Shown piece by piece: positions 23,297-33,872 of a stretch of 64,000 nt of DNA. The notes below the pieces were generated by a model. That model saw only the letters and a list, made by a program, of their open reading frames with translations. It made no database searches and was not told the DNA's origin. Numbering within the stretch: position 1 is the first letter of the stretch; the number at the start of each line of letters is the position of its first letter. Location of the stretch: NCBI GenBank assembly GCA_004380135.1, contig QXCR01000004.1, positions 372,001 to 436,000 on the forward strand. Direction: 5' to 3'. Position numbers and translations under genes: made by a program. Source of the stretch: Stemphylium vesicarium. Its lineage: Eukaryota; Ascomycota; Dothideomycetes; Pleosporales; Pleosporaceae.

Positions 23297-23401
23297 CTAT
23301 TTGGAAGGGACCGGAGGCAGAGGGCGGGTTGGTGGTGGGCCTGGGCAAGGCGGGAGGTTCTGAGATGCCATGACGGACTCGTCGTAGATGATAGCGGCCA
23401 T
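23297..23401 (-). CDS. Small ORF (34 aa) behind a well-formed promoter and leader
   Basis: Not recognised. The 34-residue ORF contains MASQNLPPCPGPPPTRPLPP and ends PVPSK. It stands out because of its surroundings: a TATATA box at 23531-23536 and a long CAAC/CACA-rich leader (typical of highly expressed fungal genes) ending in ACAACACAATGGCC at the start codon. Right after the stop the +2 frame stays open for 45 codons, including QIDNVNVLNPTIVFFDLQLA, so a frameshift or an unseen intron may shorten the product. Alternatives are a short Pro-rich peptide, a regulatory leader ORF, or a decayed gene with an intact promoter. Confidence 0.35.
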   Translation of the reverse strand: MAAIIYDESVMASQNLPPCPGPPPTRPLPPVPSK

Positions 23402-23530
23402 TGTGTTGTTGTGGTGCGTTGAGATGGAAGCTGTTAGGCTGGATGGAGCTGAAGTGTCGAAGAGGTTTGTTGGAGTGTTGGTTGAGTAGATGTTGCTTGT
23501 AGTAGTGGTAGTGGTAGCAGGCTGTAGAGA

Positions 23531-23536
23531 TATATA
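23531..23536 (-). promoter_or_regulatory. TATA box upstream of the small ORF
   Basis: TATATA on the minus strand about 130 bp before the ATG at 23401, followed by a CAAC-repeat leader. Confidence 0.45.
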
Positions 23537-23539
23537 CTC

Positions 23540-26500
23540 TTTGTGTGTAGTCTTCGGCTCTGGATGATGAAACGATCTCTCCGATGGTGGGGGCTCAAAG
23601 TATTTATGCTTGTGCTCAGATTGCAGAGGCCCAAAATGTCGGTCAGCTACGCACTTTTGGCGATGTGTGTAATAATGCTAGGCAGCGCATGGCACGGCCC
23701 AAGCGGTGAAAGAGGCGTTGGGCTGATGAGCAAGAAAGGGGTGGCTCCTGGCGTGTGCATGAGCTAAAGCACGCCGAAACATCGCCCATCCTGGTCATCT
23801 AATGAGCAGGGGTGAGAAGAAACACGAACTTGCGCGTTACCGCTTGTCGTTTCATCAGCCTCGTGACTGTGTGAAGATCACGTTGATCCAATCCCGTCGC
23901 AGTATTGTCGCCGTCGTGGGATGCCGCTCGTACAGCGCATCGCATTTGGGGCAGGCAGCAGGCCTAGCAAGGCACAACGGACCTAACGGGCGGTGAATTG
24001 ACAAGCCTGACATCACCTGTTCCCTGACATCTGCCCGCTTATTGCTAGTAGACACGCTTAGTGCGAACGGTCGTGGTAATTGAAACGTAGCCCTCCTTTT
24101 CGCACCTGGCACTTTGACGGTGCGCAGGGCTGGGATCAGTCGCCGCCTTGGGGCCGCTTGTAAGAGGGTTTGCTTGCGAAACCTTCAGGAACGGGCATCG
24201 CTTGCTCTCTGTGGCCGTGCTTGTCAGGAGCACGGTCTGACACAGGCACGATGAATTTTAGTCGCACAATTTGCGTCGAGGCCTATCTGCCCACACGTCC
24301 TCCAGCGCAGGACAAGGAGATCTAGCGCCTATGCCGACCTTCTCCCGTGCTTCTCCCACGCTTCCATCCAATTTCAAAGGCCCCCCTAGAATTTTCCGCT
24401 CCACTGCGGGTGCAACTACTGTTGCTGGCGCCCGTGCTGGCGGTGAGTTCCAGCATGACTTTGCTTCTCGCATTCTGAATCAGCTGTCCGACACGCCGGG
24501 GTAGCGGTTTTCGTCATAGGGCAAGTAGGCTGAAAGGCTGCCAAAGCTCCGCACAAAAGCATGTCAGGATTATTTTTGTCTTTTGGTTTGCCGGGTTCGC
24601 GCGACTCGTATTGATCCTGGCCTCGCGCTTGTGCCCGAGGTAAGAGTAGCCGCCGGCGTCCAGCATGCCTTGTTTCTCACCAACTTCCGGCCACCGCCAG
24701 TGGCTGCCAGCCGCTGCTCGATAAAGGTTATCAAGGATATTCGGTTGATCCGGATGAGGACGACGCGGCGGAATGGTAGCAACTTGGCGTCGAAATCGAC
24801 CATTCCGCGACAGCGGAGAGGTGCACCGCATCCCTCGTGTCGCAGCTGGCACACTACACGTGGAGTGGCAGGGTTCATGTCTGACCTCGAAGAGGCTCGT
24901 TTGATTTACATTTGCAATGTCTCTCCTCCTACCCCTGCCACCTGCCAAATGAAGATGATGACATGTGGATCGTTCGCCCTGTCTGCCAACTTTGTTCCGT
25001 ACGTGCTTTGCGACCGATCGTCAGAAGCAAAGAAATTTCCCTCGAGCACCGCGAAAAAAAACCCTTGCAATGTGCTCATCGCGGGCAGCAAGCGATCAGA
25101 TCTACAGGGGCGGCCGTTGTGTCAAAGCTCAACGACCAAAGCAACGACCACACTATCGCCACCCCTCGGTAGTTCGGTCTCAAGTCTACCAGAAAACAGC
25201 CGTTTCAGACAGGTGGAGAAGGAATGCGCAGCTCTTACACGTCTATGCAAGACCGCTGAATCCGTATCGGAGATCTAAAGACGTTTAGGGGCTGTCAAGC
25301 GTTCCGACAAACCGGACTGCGCGGAGAGACGAGGAGAGGCCGAGCATTCTGTCGGTCTGCCGTTTATTGACAGGTCACAAGTCCAGAGCCACTTGCGCCA
25401 AATACCAGCCCAGGCAGCCAGCGAGCAAGTTTCCTGCAATGCCGGCACTCATGGCGTCTTCGGTTGGCACATTGTATCCGGCACTCGTCGATCTCTCAAG
25501 AAAGTCGTACAAGATCAATAAGCCACTAATGATTCACCTGCGAACGCGTTCCTCATCGGCGATCGAGATGGCAGTTGAGCGAAAAAGTACTGTATATTGG
25601 CTCTGAACTCTATCTGGTCGGCTCGGCGTTGCTCGCAGCGACAAGTCCATCCACGCGTCGCTGTTGTACGATCCTCCGGGCTGAGTCACTCTGGTGATCG
25701 ACCTGTCGCTCCGATAAGCAGACGTTCCTGCCCGGTTATCAGTAGATCATCGCTCTCGCGATGTGGAGAAGGCATTTCAGGTACACTGATGCAGGTACGC
25801 GCAGAAGGTTCTCGCCGCCGCTACCGCACGGCAAGTGGCTTGCGCTGCGTCGCATCTTGACGCGAAGGCTGCGCTGTCATCAGCCTTAGATCCGGCGAGC
25901 CCGAAGCGCTAGCATGTCTGCTTTGAGCTGAAGAAAGTCAAGAAAGTGGACGAGATAACATGTTGATGAGCTGATAATTCCGCAGAAGTACCGCGCTGAC
26001 CCATGCCAAGGCCGTGGTTCCTCTTGATGCATGGACCTTTTGTGGTAACATCTAGTGTAGCCATTTGATCGAGCATCTGCGATCCAGATAGTATGCGCCA
26101 TGTTGCACCGCATTGCCGCCTTCCCGCCGCCGCGCGCACTTTGACTTCCATTCGTGCGATGTCTCAGGCACATTGCTTCCAACCAAATCTCAAAAGGGAC
26201 AGCTACCAAGGTCCTGAAAGGACCAGGGTTATACCTGAATGCCTACAGGGCTGTGGCAGCTCGCGCAATAATTGTGGCGCAGGCTGTCCAGTGTGGGAAA
26301 ATGGTTCATTTCCTGAGGCAGCCCCAAAGGCGCAGGGGCTTCAACAGGGACCGGGCCTTTATCTGGTGCAACGATAAACCCAATGGGCCCACGTGGAATT
26401 GGACAGGACATGAAGCCACCGCGGTCAAGAGTCAGCGATTCGACTTGGGGTTGTTATTTTTGGAGAGGTAATTCGCATCATTTCCACGATGAAGCCTGTG

Positions 26501-26548
26501 TTTGCTTTTGGGACGACGGTAATGTAGCACGCCTAATATTAATTGCAT
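23540..26548. other. Gene-poor block, right part
   Basis: No convincing gene. The longest plus-strand open frame (24583-25278) has no ATG at its start, skewed Ser/Arg/Thr composition and no recognisable domain. Confidence 0.45.
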
Positions 26549-27496
26549 TCAGATGGCGTCCTCATCATCCTCCAGCTGTTCAGCGACCGCTTGTGTGGAC
26601 ACCCAATTCTCCAACATTGCCTGACTTGAGGTGGCACTGCTTGCTGATGTAGGGTTCCGCACGCCGCGGCGCTTGATGACCAGACACAGAATACGGCCGT
26701 AGATACTGAAGCCATCGTAGGACGTATTGAGGCCGAGTTTCTTCTTGTCGTCTTCACGTAGCTCCGCATCATTATCCTGGCCTGCATTGCTTGCGTGGTT
26801 CTCGGATATACTCGGCGTCCGGTTGGGCTCAGGCACGAACAAGTCTGAACTCTCGCTATCGCCAGAATGGCTGAGTGTGTCAGCATCTTGGACGTTGCTC
26901 TGGCGCTTTTCGCGCGCTGAACGCCTGGGTTGCTGTTCCGCCGTCCTAGCCTCGGGGATATCTGCAAGGTCAACGGGCTCATCATCGTCTTCTTCCCTGA
27001 TGACTATCGGTTCAGCGGGATCTTCATCGATCACAACCGGCTGATCGCTAGTTCCAACGGTCAGCCAGTTGGTGAGTTTCCCCGAGTTGCTCTGGATGCG
27101 GGCCTTGTCTTTGACGATCTTCTGCTTAGTGAGAACGGAGTGCCGGGAGGAAAGTTCCGTTAAGAAAATCGAGACCTCGAAGTCATCTGATGAATGTTTA
27201 GTAGTCTGAGTAAGCCTTCAACTTTGGCGTGCGGGGATGCCTGTATGCTTACCCTCGATCACGACATCCTTCACTCCCTTCTTTTTTGACTTGGCACCAC
27301 CCCGGCCCTTGCCGCGCACGTTTTCCTCTCGAAGTTTGGGTAAAACCAGCGGTCGTATGGCCTGAATAACGCGTGGTAAGGCCGGATCACCGCGCTTCAA
27401 TAGCCATGCTTCGGCGTCGCCTGGTCGGTCTAGGTAGATGCGAACTTCGAGAACCGAGTGCTTTGTAATCCGCAAGTATCTTCGGAGGGGTGCCAT
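26549..27496 (-). CDS. Conserved acidic ascomycete protein of unknown function, with SUMO-interaction-like motifs
   Basis: Function not recognised. Exons 27496-27253 and 27186-26549 give 293 residues; the splice yields VVIEDDFEVSIFLTEL. The N-terminal third is a compact, conserved-looking region (MAPLRRYLRITKHSVLEVRI ... RPLVLPKLREEN) followed by a Lys/Gly-rich patch GKGRGGAKSKKKG. The C-terminal half is acidic and probably disordered, with hydrophobic-acidic clusters PVVIDEDP, PIVIREEDDDEP and SSDLFVPE that resemble SUMO-interaction motifs. The likely start is the ATG at 27496; the upstream in-frame triplet is TTG. It diverges from SAM37 with only 218 bp between start codons, so the two share a promoter. 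A nuclear role is inference from the motifs. Confidence 0.75.
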
Positions 27497-27714
27497 TGTG
27501 CAAGATGTGTCGCAGCCCAATGTTGTTCAATGTTGGTAATGTAAGAATGCAAGTGCGATAGGAGTGTGCAACTCGATGCAGGTGATGATGCGTGTTCACG
27601 TGCAAGCGTTCCGACGCTAGTTCCGATCGGCTTGCGCAGAAGTTCGTTGCGGACGAGCGCTGGAGCGATTGAAAGCTCCACGAGCGCACAAGACGTCGCA
27701 ACGCAGCACAAGCA

Positions 27715-29158
27715 ATGGTACTCGAGCTCCACGTATGGGGCCCGGCTTTTGGTCTCCCTTCTCTGGAGCCTGAATGCATAGCGACAATAGCATACTGCCA
27801 GCGTGTGATTCCGAAGGGACAATGGTTATTAGTTGCTGAGCATAACCCCACAGTTGGCACGACAGGTACAGGCACTCGATCAGAGTCAATGTAAATGCCA
27901 GCTTACATGTGTTAGAGAGTCTGCCGATTCTTTTCGACGATGACGTCGCTACCGCATCTGGGTTCGAAGATATTGTGGCATATCTGCGCAATTATCCTAC
28001 AGTCACCAATGACCTAGACGCTGGTCTTTCTAGTAGCCAGCAAACCGACAGAACTGCGTACGTCATCTTGTGAAAAGAAAACCGCCTGAAAGCCTTCTAA
28101 CCGGTCCCAGTTTCATAACTTTCCTCCAATCTACCGCGACACCACTGATCGACCTATCACTCTACGTCTCGGCCGAAAATTACAATAAGACCACGTCGTC
28201 CGCATATACTGCAATCCTACCATGGTACGCGAACTACACCATCCCGCCAAAACGAAGAGAGCTGGCGAGGACACGGACAGCGCACATGGGTTTGAGTAGT
28301 TTGGATGTGGACACCACAGCTGAAGAAGGGTTTGCACCCGGTCGGGGCACTGCATCTTCGGAATACGAGGCGGCAAAACGAGCAGCTGGCATACCCACCG
28401 AGAGCCAACCGAATACGTTGAGCATAGGACGTGGGAAGGGTCTTAGCGGCCTCTTGGGTGGTCAAGTGTACGCTGCTCGCTTCAGACTGGATGCTTTGTC
28501 GGGCGAGCTTTTGGACCCGTTGTCGGACTTGCTCGGGAAGAACAGATACCTATTCCGAGGAGACCAGCCTTCCAGTCTGGACTGCTTGGCCTTTGGGTAT
28601 TTGTCCCTTCTAATCTACCCCGAAGTACCCCAAGTCTGGCTGAGGGAAACAATCCGGACAAAATACCCACGCATTGCAGCATACATAGGCAGGCTACACA
28701 AGGATCTCTTCAACGAGGAAGAGGCCATCCCCGCGCATGTCTGGACTATTTCCACCGGCCAATCCAATGCTGTGTCGGGTACAAGCTTGCCATGGACGGC
28801 GAGGTCGGACACTATGGTTTCGAAGGCTCTGGCATGCACAAAAGAATTGTTGGGGAGCATTCCTGGTATCGCAACTTTTGCCAAGGGCCGTACTGTTGTC
28901 GCCTCGGAGACTATGGTCGTGTCAAGGCGCGCCAGGTCTGAGCTGCCCTCTCCGTTGTATCTCAACACCCTTATAGGTATTAGTGCAGCTTTCGCGGTAG
29001 GATTCGCATCATTGGCTATACACCATCGGCGGTCGCCGCGGGAGAGCGAGATGATCTTTTGGGCTTTGCGCCCAACCAGTGGCTTGGGCGAGGCTGGTAG
29101 CATACTCAGTGTTTTCGCAAACCAACTCCACGACGGAGCCCTGCAGTCTCAGTTCTAA
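27715..29158 (+). CDS. SAM37: Mitochondrial outer-membrane SAM complex subunit Sam37 (metaxin family)
   Basis: Subunit of the sorting and assembly machinery that inserts beta-barrel proteins into the mitochondrial outer membrane. Exons 27715-27865, 27916-28057 and 28111-29158 give 446 residues. The start LELHVWGPAFGLPSLEPECI is the typical metaxin/Tom37 N-terminus with its thioredoxin-like fold; the middle carries the GST-C-like helices (KNRYLFRGDQPSSLDCLAFG, a metaxin hallmark). A hydrophobic segment near residues 380-402 (LIGISAAFAVGFASLAI) may anchor the C-terminus. The second intron is essential: without it the frame closes at TGA after VIL. It is coupled head-to-head with the acidic unknown gene. 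Confidence 0.92.
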
Positions 29159-29914
29159 GCGCTGGAGATTGAGGGTATGCCTGGGCTTGTTTGAAGACGA
29201 TTTAATGTACAATCTGATACCCAATTGCAAGTCGCATCCAATGTTTGTTACGGCATGAGAACATGTGAATGGAATGACAAATGATTCGGCCTCGCACAAA
29301 GCGCTCCTTGACTCTTTGATTGGTGCGCGACCTCCTTATTGGGTCTGATATGTCGTACTTCCAAGGCCAGTAGACTCTAGAGGCAAATGACTTGCTGGTA
29401 GCGTGGTTGTCATGGCGCCCATGCGGTCCCAAGCGGAAGCACACAGCAACGTCACATCAGCCAGCAAGTAAGAACATGGCCACTGTGGCCACTGGCGCCA
29501 TTGGCCTCTGGCCCTAGACTAGCCCGGTGGAAGCAAGCAGGGCAAAAGCTGCCTGAATGTATGAACATCTCTCCCGGCGTGGGCGTGCAATTGGAGCAGA
29601 ACTGGGGGTATGTGAAAGACAGCAGGTAGATGATGCACAAGAACGTCTCATGCGAGCCAGGGAGCCTTGGAATGCCAATGGTGCCATGTGGAGGATGTGC
29701 AATGATGCGAGGGCAGCGGACGAGCCCGAGAACTATGATCGCCGCACAGAGTGGGGCGCAGCAAGCTATACGTCATTGATGCTCCCTGAACAAAACGTCC
29801 GTCTCACCGCGACGAATCTGCGCCTTCCACTCCAACATCACATCGCAAGCTCCTGAATTTACAAACAACACTTGAACCTTCACCTCAGCCTATACACGAC
29901 ACCCAGACGACAAG
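29159..29914. other. Intergenic: SAM37 3' region and PIL1 promoter
   Basis: No gene recognised. A 99-codon ATG-started open frame at 29557-29856 ends about 60 bp before PIL1; it lies where the PIL1 leader should be and shows no domain. CAA/CACC-rich sequence before 29915 looks like a 5' UTR. Confidence 0.45.
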
Positions 29915-31361
29915 ATGCACCGAACGTACAGCATGCGCCAGTCTCGCGCGCCCACGGCGTCGCAGATCCAGAGCCCTCCGCCTCCTTCGTCCTCGACTAA
30001 GAGCGGACGTTTCTTTGGCAAGGCTAACATTGGTAAGTCCAATTGTCTCGCTATCTGCCCTTTCACCTTCGCAGCAACCCTTGCGCATTGCGACTTTCGC
30101 GCGCAGCCATCAACCTTGGCCTCGAGGGCCGTATGCGCGGGCCCTGCCTGTATATGGTGACGACGGGCTCCCCCATAGACTATGCAGCATCGGATGACCT
30201 TAATCTGCTTGGTTACGCACCGTAATGTGGTATCAATGCTAATTGTCGCGCTCGCTTGTAGGCCACACCTTCCGCCACAAGTCTGCTGGTGCCTTTGGAC
30301 CTGACCTTGCGAAGAAGCTCTCACAACTCGTCAAGATGGAGAAGAACGTCATGCGCAGTATGGAGCTGGTTTCCAGAGAGCGAATGGAGGTCGCAGTAAG
30401 TTTGCGCAACGTTACATGTGACTCGACGTGTTACTAACCCTGCCCTAGCAACAACTCTCCATTTGGGGCGAGGCTTGTGACGACGACGTTTCTGACGTCA
30501 CCGACAAACTCGGTGTCCTCATCTACGAAATTGGCGAACTCGAGGACCAGTACGTCGATCGCTATGACCAGTACCGTGTAACCATCAAGAGCATTCGTAA
30601 CATTGAGGCTTCCGTTCAGCCCAGCCGTGACCGTAAGTCCTGCATATTGCGGCCCGATTGATAGGAACTCACAATCACGCAGGAAAGCAGAAGATCACCG
30701 ATCAGATCGCCCAGTTGAAGTACAAGGAGCCCAACTCTCCTAAGATCGTTGTCCTCGAGCAGGAGCTTGTCCGCGCCGAGGCTGAATCTCTTGTCGCCGA
30801 AGCCCAGCTTTCAAACATCACCCGTGAGAAGCTCAAGGCAGCTTTTACTTACCAATTTGATGCCATGCGTGAGCACTGCGAGAAGCTCGCCATCATCGCC
30901 GGCTACGGAAAGCACCTCCTTGAATTGGTCGATGACACCCCCGTCACTCCTGGAGAGACCCGTCAAGCCTATGATGGCTACGAGGCCAGCAAGGCGTACG
31001 TCATATGCAATGCTTTCCCCTTAATCTTCTGCTAATAAACCGCAGCATCATCCAAGACTGCGAAGACGCCCTTACCAACTGGGTCTCTCAGAACGCTTCC
31101 GTTTCCTCCAAGCTCTCCCAGCGATCGCGCACCCTTTCCCAACGCCGTCGTAACCAAAGCCGCAGCCACGGCGAGGGTGTCGACCTCTCCGGACAAGACC
31201 AAGCCCTCGACCGGGAATCTGGCCTGTGGATCCCTGCCTCTGAGCATGCAGGTAACGGATACGAGGACCGTGATGAGCATGACCTTGACGACGACAACAC
31301 CTCCACCATTGCTAGTGAGCATCAGCGCGGCCGGGAGGATGAGAGGATTGTGGCTGCCTAA
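29915..31361 (+). CDS. PIL1: Eisosome core component Pil1/Lsp1 (PilA)
   Basis: BAR-domain protein that assembles eisosomes, the furrow-like domains under the plasma membrane. Exons 29915-30032, 30262-30395, 30449-30632, 30683-30995 and 31046-31361 give 354 residues. The sequence is strongly conserved: MHRTYSMRQSRAPTASQIQ, SGRFFGKANIGHTFRHK, AGAFGPDLAKKLSQLVKMEK, then the BAR helices with KYKEPNSPKIVVLEQELVRA and YGKHLLELVDDTPVTPGETR. The acidic Ser-rich tail is the usual phospho-regulated segment. All five exons join in frame with no loss of conserved sequence. The first intron is 229 nt, long for this window. Confidence 0.97.
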
Positions 31362-32413
31362 ACGTCTCACTGACGCTATGTGCAGTGTCCCAATCTCCTT
31401 CAACTAATAGTCCGTCTTCCCAAGGACTGACGATGTATACCCCTGATGGAGTGGACGATGATACTGCGAATTTGTTCTCGACCTCCCAATCTCGAGTAGC
31501 TTGGGCTATGTGAGGGGAAATCTTTTGGATAATTCGCTCTCACTGGGAGTTAAAGTTTTGTCTTTCGTACGCAGATATCATGGCTTGTTTGACGATTTTC
31601 ATGATGCGGTATGTTCGTATAGCAATTGCAGTAATAGTGTAATGATAACAAATTATACATGGTTCTATTACGATGATGTCCCCGTGAAACATCTCTTTGT
31701 ATGGTGGAGATCAAGAAACTGCATTCGGCACTTGCGGGCTAGACTTGCCCTTGCAGTCCCTGAATAACATGACTGAAGTTACATAGCTCATGTAGCGCGC
31801 TGCTTCAGGCAGTGCTTTCTGCCTCGGCAAACGCACTAACCAAACCACAAGCCACTCCGTTCTAACTTAGCACCCAGGCATGACCCTGTGCACCGGTGCG
31901 AACGCCGATATTCGCTCCCCCATACGACCGGCTTCCCCAACCCAGTCTGACCCATCGGTCATTTGCCGACGATCCACTTTCAGCGGGGGACGGGTACCCC
32001 CACTTTACCGCTTTCACACTAGTGCGGGGCAGCCGGGATGAATGTCAATGCCTGAAGACGGCTGTTTTACCGGCTAAGAGAGAGGGAACTAGGGTTGTGA
32101 CGTCGCAGGTCGGGAGCGAGGTGGAGTGATGCGTGGGTTTTGTTTTCTGTCGGGAGGCGGAGGACATGATTTTGTAACTACAACCTCCTTGGCTTTTTTG
32201 CGGGGCTTTCGTGAGAAGACGGTACTTTTGCAAGAGTCGTACGATTAGCAGATCACGGAAACGAATCTGAACGTGGAGTTCACTATCTGAGCAATTAGAA
32301 GGATATCCACGGCTTGAGTTTAGAGCTATCATCCTCACCTCGAAAGGTTCAATTATCGACACACATTCATCCATCAAGCACCAAACTCTACCCAACCACC
32401 ACCACCAACAAGA
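31362..32413. other. Intergenic: PIL1 3' UTR and HIBADH-like gene promoter
   Basis: No gene recognised. The left half (31500-31700) is AT-richer and probably 3' UTR. Around 31975-32000 there is a GGGGG...CCCCC-containing GC-rich patch that could hold regulator sites. Confidence 0.45.
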
Positions 32414-33826
32414 ATGTCGTCCAAGCCTCAAATCGGATTCTGCGGTCTAGGAGCCATGGGCATAGGCATGGCCACACACCTCGTCAAGCAAGGCTACCCC
32501 GTAACCGGGTTCGACGTCTACCCGCCATCGCTGGAGAAGTTCGAAAAAGCGGGTGGAACACCGTCAAGCTCACTTTCCTCATCGGCAAAAGACAAGCCCT
32601 TTTATATCGTCATGGTCGCCTCAGCCATGCAAGCGCAACCCGCACTCTTCGAAAAGGACGGCATAGTAAACGCGCTGCCCCAAGGCGCCACACTATTCCT
32701 CTGCTCCACGGTGCCCAGCGCCTACGCGCAAGCCGTCGAGAAGCAGCTTTCCGACATTGGGCGTTCGGACATCCACTTCATCGACGCACCGGTCTCTGGA
32801 GGCGCCATTAGAGCTGCAGACGGGACGTTGTCAATCATGGCTGGCGCCTCGAGTGCCGCATTTGCAAAAGGCCAGTTCCTGCTCGAGGAAATGAGCGCGC
32901 CGTCTAAACTCTTCATTGTGGATGGTGGCGTGGGCCAAGGCAGTAATATGAAAATGGTGCATCAGGTCCTTGCTGCCGTGCAGGTGTTGGCGCTCAGCGA
33001 GGCGTATGGGTTTGCGGCGCGCATGGGTCTCAATGGGCAGGATGTGTATGATGAGGTTGTGAAGAAGGACGGAGAGAAGATTATGGCGTGGAGTTGGATG
33101 TTTGAGAATAGGAGTCATAGGACGTTGAAGGAGGATTATTTTCCGGGCGCGAGTGCTGTGACGATTATTCTTAAGGATACGGTATGTTCTGTTTCATCTT
33201 CCGTTGTTTCTTTTCCTCAACATCTCGCTATTCGTTGATGCCTGGTGCTAACAAAGGTCATGTGCCAGGGTATCATCACATCAATGGCCCGCAGCAAGAC
33301 ATTCCCAGCAACCCTCTGCTCCATCGCAGAGCAGGTCTACTTCACAGCCGTAGACCGCGGTTGGGGCGCAAACGACGACGCCGGTCTCGTTCGTCTCTGG
33401 ACTTCCGAACCAGTCACCTCCATCCAATCCAGCAACCTCTCTTCGGAAGAGAAAACCGAAAAGCTCAAACTAGTTGTTGACCTCCTTACTGGCATTCATC
33501 TCGTCGCTGCCGCGGAAGCTATTGGTCTCGCAAAACAATTCAGTATCCCGCTACCGCAGTTCTACGAGCTGGTCTGTGATGCCGCGGGTGGAAGCAGTAT
33601 GTTCAATACTGCGGGTAAGAAGATGATTGAGGTGCTTGAGGGCAAAGAGGATGGAAAGGGGAGTGTTTTGGGAGGCTATACTGAGAGTTTGAGACTGGCG
33701 GTTGAGGAGGCGCAGAAGGTCAAGTGTCCTCTTTTCCTTGGTACTGGGGCTTTGAATCTGCTGTTGCAGACTGGGAGTGAGTTGAGCTTGAAGGCTTTGT
33801 TGGGATGCTATTTACATCAGGTGTAG
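32414..33826 (+). CDS. 3-hydroxyisobutyrate dehydrogenase-like NAD-binding oxidoreductase
   Basis: Member of the beta-hydroxyacid dehydrogenase family. Exons 32414-33181 and 33269-33826 join in phase 0 to 441 residues. The dinucleotide motif GFCGLGAMGIGMATHLVKQG, the substrate signature FIDAPVSGGAIRAADGTLS and the catalytic-lysine region GGVGQGSNMKMVHQ are all present. It is about 140 residues longer than classic HIBADH because two C-terminal helical (NAD_binding_11-type) segments follow each other, as in fungal homologues sometimes named L-threonate dehydrogenase-like. Substrate unknown. No targeting sequence is evident. The stop lies only 46 bp from that of the convergent GH2 gene, so their 3' UTRs probably overlap. 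Confidence 0.9.
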
Positions 33827-33872
33827 CAAGGATGTAGAGCCGCTTACATAGCAACTGGTGTTGACTATCAAA

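Noticed and set aside
24583..25278. 231-codon plus-strand open frame in the gene-poor block
   Set aside because: Opens with TTG, not ATG; skewed composition; no motif or supporting promoter.
29557..29856. 99-codon ATG-started frame just before PIL1
   Set aside because: Falls in the PIL1 promoter/leader and has no conserved features; an upstream ORF remains possible.
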